A stretch of DNA of 64,000 nt from Streptomyces sp. WAC08241 (GCA_007858575.1 CP042279.1:4280501-4344500); one strand, 5' to 3'; numbered from the stretch's first letter, positions 10,101 through 20,370 are shown. Program-made: numbers and translations. Notes: generated from the letters alone by a model not told the origin.

Positions 10101-10661
10101 GCGGAGCCGGTCGGGCGGTACGAGGTGCTCGGCCAGCTCGGCGTCGAGGGCGAGCAGGTCGGTGATGAGGGTCGGGAAGGACCGGGTGAGCGCCGGGTAC
10201 GGGCCGGGGGCCTCGCGGAGCACACGCGCGGCGAGCTGGTAGCGGGTGGCGTCGGCGAGGAGCCGGGAGGTGGGCTCCAGGCCGATGCGGAGGCCGTGGT
10301 CGGTGAGGAGCTGTCCGGCGAAGGCGTGGTAGGTGGAGATGCGGGGTTCGCCGGGCGGGTTGTCGGTCGATCGCGTCCGGGTCGGTGACGCCGGCGCGGA
10401 CGAGGGCGGTGCGGACGCGCTCGGCGAGTTCGCCGGCGGCCTTGTTGGTGAAGGTGAGACCGAGGACCTGCTCGGGGCGACCTGGCCCGTGCCGACGAGC
10501 CAGACCACGCGGGCGGCCATCACCGTCGTCTTGCCGGAGCCGGCGCCGGCCACGACGACCTGCGGGGCGAGCGGCGCGGTGATGCACGCCGTCTGCTCCG
10601 GGGTGAACGGAATGCCGAGCAGCTCCTTGAGCTCCTCGGGGTCGGCGATGCGTGCGGTCAC
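7177..10661 (-). CDS. adnB: AdnB-type helicase-nuclease subunit
   Basis: Second gene of the AdnAB double-strand-break resection machine, a heterodimer in which each subunit has an N-terminal UvrD-like motor and a C-terminal RecB-type nuclease. Seen: Walker A (AGAGSGKTTVMAARVVW), LGLTFTNKAAGEL, DEYQDTSVAQRLLL, VGDPCQAIYGWRGAS, VKVLTAHKSKGLG, then the nuclease segments EIVDWKTS and LQLAIYRLAWAEQHG. Start GTG at 10659-10661 (MTARIADPEELKELLG). About 1160 residues after restoring at least ten bases (among others near 10480, 10360, 9735, 9600, 9400, 9220, 8690, 8450, 8050 and 7720). The C-terminal few residues are uncertain. From memory, the adnAB locus is reported to be essential in Streptomyces. 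Confidence 0.9.
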
Positions 10662-10836
10662 CGGAAGAGGCTAGCGGGGCGGTCGGACAGCGCCGGCCGG
10701 GTGCGGGGCTTCCGGGCCGGGAGTTCCGGGGCGGGGCCCGCGTGCGCGTGACCGACCTCTCTTTCCGACGGGGCGTCACACACGCGTGCGCGTGGCCGGT
10801 CGCCGGCGCCGGGCCCCTTGCTGTTCGCCCTGCTCC

Positions 10837-10890
10837 CTCTCCTCGATCTGCTCGCTCTCCTCGCTCTCCTCGATCTGCTCGTCCTACCGG
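10837..10890. repeat. 27-bp pyrimidine-rich direct repeat between adnA and adnB
   Basis: The 18-mer CTCTCCTCGATCTGCTCG occurs at 10837-10854 and again at 10864-10881, a 27-base period. It sits inside a run rich in CTC/TCG within the 240-base gap between the adnA stop and the adnB start. On the transcribed strand it is a GAG-rich RNA. I see no ORF with a credible start in this gap. Confidence 0.7.
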
Positions 10891-10901
10891 CTCTGCTCGC
10901 T

Positions 10902-13900
10902 CTACTCGATGACGTGCCGGCCCTCCGGCCTGGCGCTGCACGAGGCCCGGAAGGAGCAGGTGGCGCAGTGCTGGCCGGTGGTGGGGTGAAGCGCTCGTCG
11001 AGGACCCGGCCGGCGGCGCCGGCGAGCAGCTCCCCGACCCACTCCCCGGACAGCGGCTCCTGCGCCTGCACCTTCGGCAGGGCGTCGCCGCCCTCCTTCT
11101 TCGGTGCGGCCTGCCGCAGTTGTACGAGTTCGGCGCCGCCCGGCTCGGGCGGCGCCCGTCGAAGACCTCGTCGAGGGCGCCCTCGCGGACGGCGAGCTGG
11201 TAGACGGCGAGCTGCGGGTGGCGGGCGACCTCGTCCTTGGTGGGGGCGGACTTGCCGGTCTTGAAGTCGACGACGTAGGCGCGGCCCTGCGCGTCGGTCT
11301 CGACGCGGTCCATGGAGCCCCGGATGCGGACTCGTACTCCCCGCCTCCAGGGTCACGTCGAAGTCGTGCTCGGAGGCGGCGGGGTGCGGCCGGCGCGGTC
11401 CATGACGTGCCAGCTCAGGAAGCGTTCGAGCGCCACGCGCGCGTTCTGCTTCTCCTGGGCCGACTTCCAGGGGCGTCGAAGGCGAGGGCGTCCCAGACGG
11501 AGTCCAGGCGGGCCATGAGGACGTCGAGGTCGGCGGGGTGCGGCCGGAGGCCACCTCGTCGGCGAGGACGTGGACGACGTTGCCGAAGCCCTGGGCGGCG
11601 GTGGCGGGGCGTCGGCCTTGACCTCGCGGCCCAGGAACCACTGGAGGGAGCAGGTGCTGACGAGGTTGTCGAGGGAACTGGCGAGAGCGCGACCGGCCGG
11701 TCGCGGTCGCGGAGCGGGGTCGTGGCGCGGGTCGGCTCGAACAGGCCCCACCAGCGGTCCGGGTGCGCGGCCGGGACCAGCGGCTGGCCCTCGTCGTCGG
11801 TGAGGGCGGCGAGCCGGGCGAGGCGGTGGGCGGCGGCGTCGCGGAGCGCGGGCGAGGCGTCCGGGTCGACGGTGGTGGCGCGCAGCTCGGCGACCAGCGC
11901 GGAGACGGCGAGGGGCGCCGGGGCGGCCGGGGACGTCCTTCGGCTCGGCGCCGAACTCGGTGAGGAAGCGGGAGGGCTGGTCACCGTCCTCGGCGGCGGC
12001 CTTCACGGCGGTGACGACGAGCCGGTCACGCGCGCGCGTGGCGGCGACGTAGAAGAGGCGGCGCTCCTCGGCGAGGAGGGCACCGGGGTGAGGGGTTCGG
12101 CCAGGCCGTCGCGGCCGATGCGGTCGGCTTCGAGGAGGGAGCCGCGGCGGCGCAGGTCGGGCCAGAGGCCCTCCTGGACCCCGGCGACGACGACGAGGCT
12201 CCACCCAGGCCCTTGGAGCGGTGCGCGGTCATGAGCCGGACGGCGTCCGGGCGGGTGTGGCGGCGGGTGAGGGTGTCGGCGGCGATGTCCTGGGCGTCGA
12301 GCTCTTCGAGGAAGTTGACGACGCCCCGGCCGCCGACGCGCTCCTCGGCGCGGGCGGCGGTCTCGAAGAGGGCGCAGACGGCGTCGAGGTCGCGGTCGGC
12401 GTTCCGCCCGGCGGGGCCGCCGCGCAGGGCCGAGCGCTCCAGGCGGCCGGACCAGGGTGCCCTTCCACAGCTCCCAGAGGGCCTCCTCGGCGGTGCCGCC
12501 CGCGGCGAGCAGCGTCCGGGTGTCCCGGAGGAGCCTGCCGAGCCGCTGCACGCCAGGGTGTACGCGGTGTCGTGGGCGACGAGCCGCTCGGGCTCGGCGA
12601 GCGCGCGGGCGAGCAGGACGTCGGAGGGCGGGGGCACCTTGTTGCCCGCGGCCCGTTCCTCGTCCCGCAGTGCCCGGCCGAGGCGGCGCAGGTCGGCCGG
12701 GTCGACCCCGGCGAGCGGCGAGGCGAGCAGCGCGAGCGCGGTCTCGGTGTCGAGCCACCCGCCGTCGCCGTGACGGTCGGGAGCGGTGCCGGTGCCTGCG
12801 TCCGGGCCTGTCTCTGCGCCTGCGCCTGCCTCTGCGTCCGGGCCCGCCTCTACGTCTGCGCCTGCCTCTACGCCTGGGCCTGCCTCTACGCCTGGGCCTG
12901 CCTCTGCGTCTGCCTCCGCACCTGACGGCCCATCAGGAGACGGCTCGTCAGGAGCGGCCCCAGCGTCGGTGACGGTCCCGTCCGGAACCGCCTCGTCCCC
13001 GGAGCCGCCCGGCGCCCCCGCCCCGGCAGGGGCCCCGCCCCGACACCGCCCGGAGGGCGAGCAGCAGCGGGGCCACCGCCGGTTCGTGGCGGAGGGGGTG
13101 TCCGCCGCGTCCGTCTCGACCGGGACGCCCGCCGAGGTGAGGGCGCGGCGCAGGGCGGGCAGGGAGGCGCCGGCGCGGGTGAGACGGCCATGTCCTGCCA
13201 GGGGACGCCGTCCTCCAGGTGCGCGCGGCGCAGCAGGTCGGCGATGTTCTCGGACTCCGCCGAGGCCGTCGGGTAGGTGTACGCCTCCGCCCGGCCCCCG
13301 TCCCGTACCGCCGTCAGCTCCCGGTGGGCGCGGACCCGGTCGGCGGGGAGCCGGGGCACCGGCATCCGCCGGGCGAGCTCCCGGTCGCGGCGAGGAGCCG
13401 CGCGCCGGAGCGCCGGGAGGTGCCGAGGACGCGGATCCCGGCGCCGCCGAAGGAGTCGGGGAAGTCGAGGATGCCGTTCACGTCGGCGCCCCGGAACGCG
13501 TAGATGGACTGGTCCGGGTCGCCGAAGGCGACGACCGTGCTCCGGCCGCCCCCGCGAGCGCGTGGAGGAGCCGGACCTGCGCCGGGTCGGTGTCCTGGTA
13601 CTCGTCGACGTACACCGCGTCGTACCGGGGCAGGGTGACGCTCCCGGCGAGCAGGACGGCCCGGTGGACCAGCTCCGTGTAGTCGAGGACGCCCTGGAGG
13701 TCGAGGACGTCGAGGTACTCGGCGAGGAAGCCGGCCGCCGCCTTCCAGTCGGGGCGGCCGACCCGGTCGGCGAAGCGGGCGAGGGCGTCCGGTTCGAGGC
13801 CCAGTTCCCGCGAGCGCGCGAGGACGGCCCGCACCTCGTCGGCGAAGCCCCGGGTGGTGAGGCAGGCGCGCAGTTCGTCGGGCCAGCGGATGCCGCCGAG

Positions 13901-14410
13901 GCCGCTCTTCTCCAGGTCGATCTGACCGGCGAGCAGCTCGCGCACCGCGAGGTCCTGTTCGGGGCCGGAGAGCAGGCGGAGGGGTTCCGCGAAGAGCCCG
14001 GCGTCCTGGTGGGCGCGGATCAGGGCGTAGCAGTACGAGTGGAAGGTCGTCGCCTGGGGCGGGCGGCGGCCGCCGAGCCGGGCCGCCATCCGGTCGCGGA
14101 GTTCGACGGCGGCCTTGCGGCTGAAGGTGAGGACGAGGAGGCGCTCGGGGTCGGCGCCCTGCTCCACGCGGGCCGCGACCGCCTCGACGAGGGTGGTCGT
14201 CTTGCCGGTGCCGGGTCCGGCGAGGACGAGGAGCGGTCCGCCGTCGTGCTCAACCACTTCCCGCTGGACCGCGTCCAGTCGAGGGGGATCCAGCGGGGCC
14301 GGCGCGGTGCGCACCAGTCGGTACGCGCCCGGGGTCCGCCGCCGTCCCGGACCCGGGTGCGGCTGTCCCTGGTGCGGCGGCGTACGCCGGGTGGTGGAGG
14401 AGGAGCTCAC
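10902..14410 (-). CDS. adnA: AdnA-type helicase-nuclease subunit
   Basis: First subunit of AdnAB, about 1170 residues. Motor: VLAGPGTGKTTTLVEAV, LLVLTFSRKAAVELRDRM, QATTFHSYCYALI and VYVDEYQDTDPAQVRLL. Nuclease: MDRVETDAQGRAYVVDFKTG with a following HPQLAVYQLAV, the core of a PD-(D/E)XK nuclease. The end carries CATCSFRASC, a Cys cluster typical of RecB-like nucleases that hold an iron-sulfur cluster, then VIE-TAG at 10902-10904. Start GTG at 14408-14410. At least eight bases need restoring (for example near 13540, 13190, 12540, 12205, 12090, 11700, 11330 and 10990). An acidic repeat linker is encoded at 12796-12921. Confidence 0.88.
12796..12921 (-). repeat. 18-bp tandem repeat coding for an acidic linker inside adnA
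   Basis: Seven consecutive 18-base units (starting 12796, 12814, 12832, 12850, 12868, 12886, 12904), the fifth and sixth identical and the others diverged at a few positions. In the adnA frame they encode repeats of the type E-A-G-P-G-V and E-A-G-A-D-V. This gives a flexible acidic linker between helicase blocks. The unit keeps the reading frame, so copy number can vary without breaking the protein. Confidence 0.85.
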
Positions 14411-14451
14411 GTGGATCGCCGGTCCTGGTGGGTGTGGTGGTGCGGGTGAGG

Positions 14452-14559
14452 CGGCCGGGTGCCGTGGCCGCCCCGGAACGGCCGGGTGCCGTGGCCGTCC
14501 TGGAACGGCCGGGTGCCGTGGCCGTCCTGGAACGGCCGGGTGCCGTGGCCGCCCCGGAA
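14452..14559. repeat. four 27-bp tandem repeats upstream of adnA
   Basis: Units at 14452-14478, 14479-14505, 14506-14532 and 14533-14559. Units 2 and 3 are identical, as are 1 and 4, and the two pairs differ at two bases. The array begins 41 bases upstream of the adnA start, in the gap between adnA and the ATL gene. On the minus strand an open frame through it would give a repeated DGHGTRPFQ, but it has no convincing start. I treat it as a noncoding minisatellite. Confidence 0.85.
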
Positions 14560-14676
14560 GACGCGAACGACGACGTTACGCGAAGCCGGGCGGCGGCGAG
14601 CCGCACTCCGCACCGCTTCCCGCACCGCGCCCGGTCCGTCCGCCCCGCCCGGCCCGTGCCTCCTGGGCGGATGCCC

Positions 14677-15107
14677 TCACGTGTGAGTTCCGGCACCCCC
14701 GCCGGCGTCCGCACCGCCGTCCGCCCCGGCCTCCGCGCCCGCGTCCGCGCCCGGGACCGGCACCCCGTCCCAGCGTGCCCGCCGCATGTCGATCCTGGGC
14801 ACGTGCCCTCGGACGCCGGGCCCGCCTGCCGCAGCGGCGTGCCCTCCTCGCGGTAGTGGGCGAGGGCCCGCGGCTCGGCGCCGGGCAGCAGCGTGCCGTC
14901 CGCGCGGACCACGCGCCACCACGGCGCCGCCCCGCCGTACAGGGCCATCACGCGGCCGACTTGGCGCGGCCCGCCCTCGCCCAGCCACTCGGCGATGTCG
15001 CCGTAGCTCATCACGCGGCCCGGCGGGATCGCGTCCGCGACGTCGAGCACCCGCTCCGCGTACGCGGGCAGCTCCCCGGCCACCGGCCCGGTCCGCTCCT
15101 CCGGCAC
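14677..15107 (-). CDS. alkyltransferase-like (ATL) DNA-lesion recognition protein
   Basis: Relative of the C-terminal DNA-binding domain of O6-alkylguanine-DNA alkyltransferase. Seen: ADAIPPGRVMSYGDIAEWLG (helix-turn-helix with arginine finger region), RQVGRVMALYGGAAPWWRVV and LPGAEPRALAHYREEG. In true transferases the active site is PCHRV. Here the aligned segment is PWWRVV, so the acceptor Cys is Trp. Such ATL proteins bind alkylated guanine and hand it to nucleotide excision repair without removing the alkyl group. Start ATG at 15105-15107. One base restored near 14815 gives a long Ala/Gly/Asp-rich tail ending GGAGTHT, about 143 residues in all. Confidence 0.88.
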
Positions 15108-15245
15108 CTCTCCGGCCTCCCCACGGGCCCCTCCAGCCTCGTCCGTCCCGTCGCACGGGCCCCTCCGGACCCGGCCGTCCCATCCTGCCTCACTCCACCG
15201 ACATGGCCCTGATGCCTCCGCCCGGGAGCTCTTCGTGCCACCATC

Positions 15246-18039
15246 GTGCGGGCGGTGACTGGTGATACGAGATCAAGAGCGACACGAGCGACACGAAGAA
15301 GAACGCGTACGAGGACGAGAGCGACACGGCGCGCGGGCAGGGACGGACAGGGTGATGGGCAGGAGACGCAGCCTCCCGAGGAGGGCAGGGCCGACGTGCC
15401 CGAGCGGGTCTCCGGCGACGAGCCGCTGCTGGCGGCCCGGGTGCACCGGCCCTCCGACCTGATGCGGCTGCTGGGCGGCCTGCTCGCGATCGGGCTCGTG
15501 CTCGCCGTCGCCGCGTTCGCGCACTTCACCACCTCCGGCCTGGAGAAGGACATCAACGCGGGCGCCGGCGGCGCCCCCGACGTCTTCGTCAAGATCGCCG
15601 GTCTCGTCTCCTCCATCGCCGTCCTCCTCGTCCCGGTCGCCTTCGCCGTCGAGCGGCTGATCAAACGCGACGGGCTGCGGATCGCGGACGGCGTCCTCGC
15701 CGCCGTCCTCGCGCACGGCGTCACCCTCGCCACCGACCTCTGGTCGCCGAGGCCGCGCCCGGCACGATCCGGGACGCGCTGACCCAGCCGCAGTCCGGGG
15801 CGGCCTGACCGACCCGGTGCACAACTACCTCGCCCCGGTGATCGCGTACATGACCGCGGTCGGGATGGCCCGCAGACCCCGCTGGCGGGTGTCGCTCTGG
15901 GTGGTGCTGCTGCTCGACGCGTTCACGATGCTGGTGGCCGGGTACACCACGGCGCTCTCGATCGTCCTGACCGTCCTCATCGGCTGGACGGTGGCGTACG
16001 GCACGCTGTACGCGGTCGGCTCCCCGAACGTCCGGCCCACCGGCCAGACCCTGCTCGCCGGTCTGCGCCGGGTCGGCTTCCGGCCGGTGACGGCGCTGCG
16101 CGCGGAGGGCGTGCCCGACGCCGCCGACAGCGGGGACCGGGGCCGCCGGTACATCGTGACCCTGGAGGACGGTCCGCCGCTCGACGTCACCGTCGTCGAC
16201 CGGGAGCAGCAGGCGCACGGCTTCTTCTACCGCGCGTGGCGGCGGATCAGCCTGCGGACGATCACCACCCGCCGCTCCATCGTCTCGCTGCGCCAGGCCC
16301 TGGAGCAGGAGGCGCTCTCGCGTACGCGGCGATCGCCGCCGGGGCGAACGCGCCGAAGCTGATCGCCACCTCGGAGCTCGGCCCGGACGCCGTGATGCTC
16401 GTGTACGAGCACATCGGCGGCCGCAGTCTGGACGCGCTGGACGACCACGAGATCACCGACGACCTGGCCCGCAGCGCCTGGCGACAGGTGAAGGCGCTCC
16501 AGTCGCGCCGGATCGCGCACCGCAGGCTCACCGGGGACGCCATTCTGGTGGATCGTTCCGGCAGGGTGGTCCTCACCGATCTGCGGGCGGCGAGATCGCG
16601 GCAGGCGATCTGGTCCTGCGGATGGACGTCGCGCAACTGCTCACCACCCTCGGCCTGCGGGTCGGGGCCGAGCGGGCGGTCGCCGCGGCCGTCGAGGTGC
16701 TCGGTCCGGACACCGTCGCGGGCTGTCTGCCGCTGCTCCAGCCGATCGCGCTGAGCCGCTCCACGCGCGCGACGCTGCGGAGACTGGCCCGGGAGCGGTC
16801 GGCGCGGGAGCGGGAGGCCGTCCTCGCGGCCTCCGCGGCGGCCAAGCGCGAGCGGGAGCTCGCCAAGGCCGAGGCCGCCGGGATCGCCGGAACCGCCGGG
16901 ACCGCCGACAGCCCGGACCACACGGCCGTACGGCTCCCGGCCAAAGCCGGGAGCAAGGCCGAGAAGGCCGAGAAGAAGGCGGACAAGAAGGCCGAGAAGC
17001 GGGCCCTGGACACCGCACTCGACGAGGCCCGCGAGGAGGACCTGCTCGCCCAGATCCGGCAGTAGGTGCTCCTGATCCGTCCGCAGGCCCCGGTGGAACC
17101 GGTGCGTCTGGAGCGGATCAAGCCGCGGACCCTGGTCAGTCTGATCGCGGGCGCGGTCGCCGCGTACTTCCTGCTCGCAGATCGCCAGCACCCCGCTGTC
17201 GACGATCAGCGAGGCGGACTGGCGGTGGGTGGCGGCGGCGGTGCTGTTCTCGGCGCTGAGCTACGTCGCGGCGGCGATGAGCCTGCTGGGCTTCGTGCCC
17301 GAGCGGGTCGGGTTCCGGCGGACGGTGGTGGCGCAGGTCGCCGGCTCGTTCGTGAAGATCGTCGCCCCGGCGGCGGTCGGCGGCGTCGCCCTGAACACCC
17401 GCTTCCTCCAGCGGGCGGGGGTCCGGCCGGGGCTCGCGGTGGCCAGCGTCGGCGCCTCGCAGCTCTTCGGGCTCGGGGCGCACATCCTGCTCCTGCTCTC
17501 CTTCGGCTATCTGACAGGGACGGAGAAGTCGCGGTCCTTCACCCCGTCGAGGACGGTCATCGCCGGGCTGCTCACGGTCGCGGTGCTCGTCCTGGTGGTG
17601 ACGGCGATCCCGTTCATGCGCAAGTTCGTGTCGACCCGGCTGCGCTCGCTCTTCGCGGGCGTGGTGCCGCGCATGCTGGACGTGCTCCAGCGGCCGGTGA
17701 AGCTGGTGACCGGCATCAGCGGGATGCTGCTGCTCACGGGCGCGTTCGTGCTCTGCCTGGACGCTCGATCCGGGCTTCGGCCACGACAGCCAATCGATCA
17801 GCTTCGCGAGCGTGGCCGTCGTCTTCCTCGCGGGCAACGCGCTCGGTTCGGCGGCGCCGACGCCGGGCGGCATCGGCGCGGTCGAGGGCGCGCTGATCGG
17901 CGGCCTGGTGACGGTGGGGCACCTGCCGATCGAGGTCGCGACCCCGGCCGTGCTCCTCTTCCGCCTGCTCACCCTGTGGCTGCCGGTCCTGCCGGGCTGG
18001 CTCTGCTTCGGCTGGCTGACGAGACGCGAGGCGCTGTAG
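15246..18039 (+). CDS. membrane protein with kinase-like middle domain and flippase-like (LPG synthase TM) C-terminus
   Basis: About 930 residues. N-terminal region with four or more membrane segments (RLLGGLLAIGLVLAVAAF, VVLLLDAFTMLVAG). A middle part resembles a degenerate protein-kinase or ABC1-like fold (LIATSELGPDAVMLVYEH, AHRRLTGDAILVDRSGRVV). A highly charged Lys/Glu linker follows. The C-terminal half has about eight membrane segments of the lysylphosphatidylglycerol synthetase/YbhN family (GSFVKIVAPAAVGGVALNTR, GNALGSAAPTPGG). It probably moves or modifies a lipid-linked substrate. Bases must be restored near 15750, 15810, 16320, 16605, 17190 and 17765. An in-frame TAG lies at 17063-17065 between the kinase-like and flippase halves. 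The true start may be the GTG/ATG near 15352. Confidence 0.8.
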
Positions 18040-18184
18040 GAACGGAGGACGGGAGACCCCGGGAGGGACGGGGAGCGGGAGGAGACGGGGCGCGAGGGCG
18101 CCGTCGCGGCCGGCCCGACACACCGGGCCACCCGCTTGGCCCCCCTCCCGCGCGAGTACGCGGCCGACGGCCCACCATGGATCC

Positions 18185-19755
18185 ATGCCGACCTCCGCAG
18201 CCCACCGCGCCGCTCTGCTCGCCGCCTCCGCCGTGCTGCTCGCCGCCGGCTGCTCGGACGGGGGAGCGACGCCTCGGAGCCGCCGAAGGAGTCGGGCCCC
18301 AGCGGCCGCCCCGCGCTGACGGCGCAGAAGCTGTCCTGGGCGCCCTGTCCGCCGCCGTCCCCGGCCGAGGGGGCGGGCCCGCCCCGTCCGCGCTCCCCGG
18401 CGGCGGCGCCTGGGAGTGCTCCTTCCTCCAGACCCCGCTCGACTGGTCGAAGCCGGAGGGCGAGACCATCGAGCTGGCCCTCATCCGGGCCCGCGCCCGG
18501 GACGCCTCGCGCCGGATCGGCTCGCTCGTCTTCAACTTCGGCGGCCCCGGCGGCTCCGGCGTCACCGGCCTGCCCAGCTTCGCCGAGGACTACGAGACCC
18601 TGCGCGGCCGCTACGACCTGGTCTCCTTCGACCCGCGCGGGGTGGGCCGCAGCGACCCCGTCGAGTGCCTCGGCGACAAGGAGCTGGACGCGTACTACGC
18701 CCTCGACTTCACGCCCGACGACACGGCCGAGGAGCGGACGCTGTCCGACGCGCAGAAGAGGTACGCGGCCGGCTGCGAGAAGGACTCGGGTCCCTCCCTG
18801 CCGCACGTCGGCACCGAGAACGCCGCCCGGGACATGGACCTGATGCGCCAGGTCCTCGGCGACGAGAAGCTGCACTACTTCGGCATCTCGTACGGCACGG
18901 AGCTGGGCGGCGTCTACGCCCACCTCTTCCCGAAGAACGTCGGCCGGGCTGTCTTCGACGCCGTCGTCGACCCGGAGGCGGGCGTCGAGGACGGCGCCCT
19001 CGGCCAGGCGAAGGGCTTCCAGCTCGCCCTGGACAACTTCGCCCAGGACTGTGTGGACCGGGGCGACGAGTGCACGCTGCCCGGCTCCAGCGTCGCCGAG
19101 ATCGAGACCTTCATCACCGACCTCCTGGCGTCCCTCGACAAGAAGCCGATCGCCGGCATCGGGGACCGCAAGCTGACCCAGACGCAGGCCACCAACGGCA
19201 TCGCGCAGGCCCTGTACTCGAAGGAGTTCTGGACCTATCTGGAGCAGGGGCTCGACGCGGCCGACGGCGGCGACGGGGCGCTGCTCCTCTCGCCTCCGAC
19301 TCGATGAACGGACGCAGCCAGAACGGCTCGTACAGCAACATCCAGGCCGCCAACGCCGCCATCAACTGCGTGGACTTCAAGGAGCGCTACACCCTCGGCC
19401 AGGCGAAGGAGCGGCTCGGCGGGTTCCGCGAGGCCTCCCCGTCTTCGGCGACTTCATGGGCTGGTCGCTCGCGGGCTGCTCGCAGTGGCCGGTGCCGGGC
19501 GCCTGGGAGCACCCGGACGTCTCCGCGCCCGGCTCGGCGCCGGTCCTGGTGGTCGGCAACACCGGCGACCCGGCCACGCCGTACGAGGGCGCCCGGGCCA
19601 TGGTGAACGCGCTCGGCAAGGGCGTCGGCGTGGAGCTGACGTACGAGGGCGAGGGGCACGGCGCCTACAACGGCGGCAGCGCGTGCGTGAAGAAGGCGGT
19701 GGACGCGTACCTGCTCGACGGGAAGGTGCCGAAGTCCGGGACCGTCTGCAAGTAG
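18185..19755 (+). CDS. secreted lipoprotein alpha/beta hydrolase, TAP/S33 aminopeptidase family
   Basis: Exported serine hydrolase of the tripeptidyl-aminopeptidase type, about 524 residues. A signal peptide ends in the lipobox LLAAGC, so it should be membrane anchored outside the cell. Family features: oxyanion segment FNFGGPGGSGV, nucleophile GISYGTELGG, acid residue in GNTGDPATPY and catalytic His in GEGHGAYNGGS. Paired Cys residues fit an exported protein. Start ATG at 18185-18187. Bases must be restored near 18265, 18380, 19290 and 19440. Followed by a strong terminator. Peptidase activity is the likely role; the substrate is unknown. Confidence 0.88.
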
Positions 19756-19798
19756 CGGCCCTCACAAAGGACCCGCCGGAAAAGATCTCGAAAAGCGG

Positions 19799-19843
19799 AT
19801 GCCTGCCGGCCGGAAACCTTCACGGTTTCCGGCCGGCAGGCAT
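19799..19843. terminator. bidirectional terminator after the TAP hydrolase
   Basis: Perfect 20-bp stem (19799-19818 with 19824-19843) and the 5-base loop TTCAC, between two convergent genes. The gene ending at 19874 on the minus strand would use the same hairpin. Confidence 0.9.
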
Positions 19844-19873
19844 TCCGGGGAAACAGGGCCGCGGGCCCGGGGG

Positions 19874-20239
19874 TCAGATCCGCGGACCGTGGCCGTGGTA
19901 GTAGCCGCCGACCTCGTCGTGGTAGCCCGGGTTGCCGAGGTGCTTCTCCTTGTCGAACTCCGGGGCGCTCTTGATCTCGTCCTTCGTGCGGGCCACGTGG
20001 ACGGTCTCGTTGGCGGTGTCGATGTGCTTCACCGTGCCCGCCGGCAGCAGGACCTCCTTGCCGAAGATCCAGACGCCGGTGTCGACCACGATGTACTGCG
20101 AGTCGACGTCGTTGGAGTGCTTGTCGACCTTCCCGATGTGGCCGTCGGTCGCCTCGACGCGGTAGCCCGTGATGTCCGTCCCGGCGTCGTAGCCGGAGGC
20201 GGATCCGTAGTTCCACACGTTGTTTTCGGGGGTGGTCAC
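19874..20239 (-). CDS. PRC-barrel domain protein
   Basis: A 121-residue soluble protein, frame intact, starting at GTG 20237-20239 seven bases after AGGAGG. The beta-barrel repeat pattern is visible as GYRVEATDGHIGKVD, YIVVDTGVWIFGKEVLLPAG and VKHIDTANETVHV. The tail is His/Gly rich (GGYYHGHG). PRC-barrel proteins bind other macromolecules and are common stress-associated proteins in Streptomyces; no enzymatic motif is present. It forms its own unit, convergent with the TAP hydrolase and separated from moeZ by a terminator. Confidence 0.9.
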   Translation of the reverse strand: MTTPENNVWNYGSASGYDAGTDITGYRVEATDGHIGKVDKHSNDVDSQYIVVDTGVWIFGKEVLLPAGTVKHIDTANETVHVARTKDEIKSAPEFDKEKHLGNPGYHDEVGGYYHGHGPRI

Positions 20240-20370
20240 GAGAATCCTCCTGAAACGAATGCGATGTCCGGGGTCATCGGGTCCGGTTGTCCGACCGGCC
20301 CTGCACTCCGTCTCTCTCGGATTCTCCGGCTCAAACCCGGGAATTCTCGCGGCGCCCCGTCCGGAAATGC

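Noticed and set aside
14452..14559. CRISPR-like array
   Set aside because: Units are contiguous with no spacers. None of the tandem repeats in the window (12796, 14452, 33854, 36391) has repeat-spacer structure and no cas gene is present.
14407..14625. Small minus-strand protein with a repeated DGHGTRPFQ motif
   Set aside because: No ribosome binding site, no homology that I know, and the sequence is entirely the product of the 27-bp repeat. Kept as a repeat only.
15264..15340. GAGCGACAC repeats near the start of the large membrane protein as a functional element
   Set aside because: Only three imperfect copies, inside a probable coding or leader stretch with biased base use; no further support.
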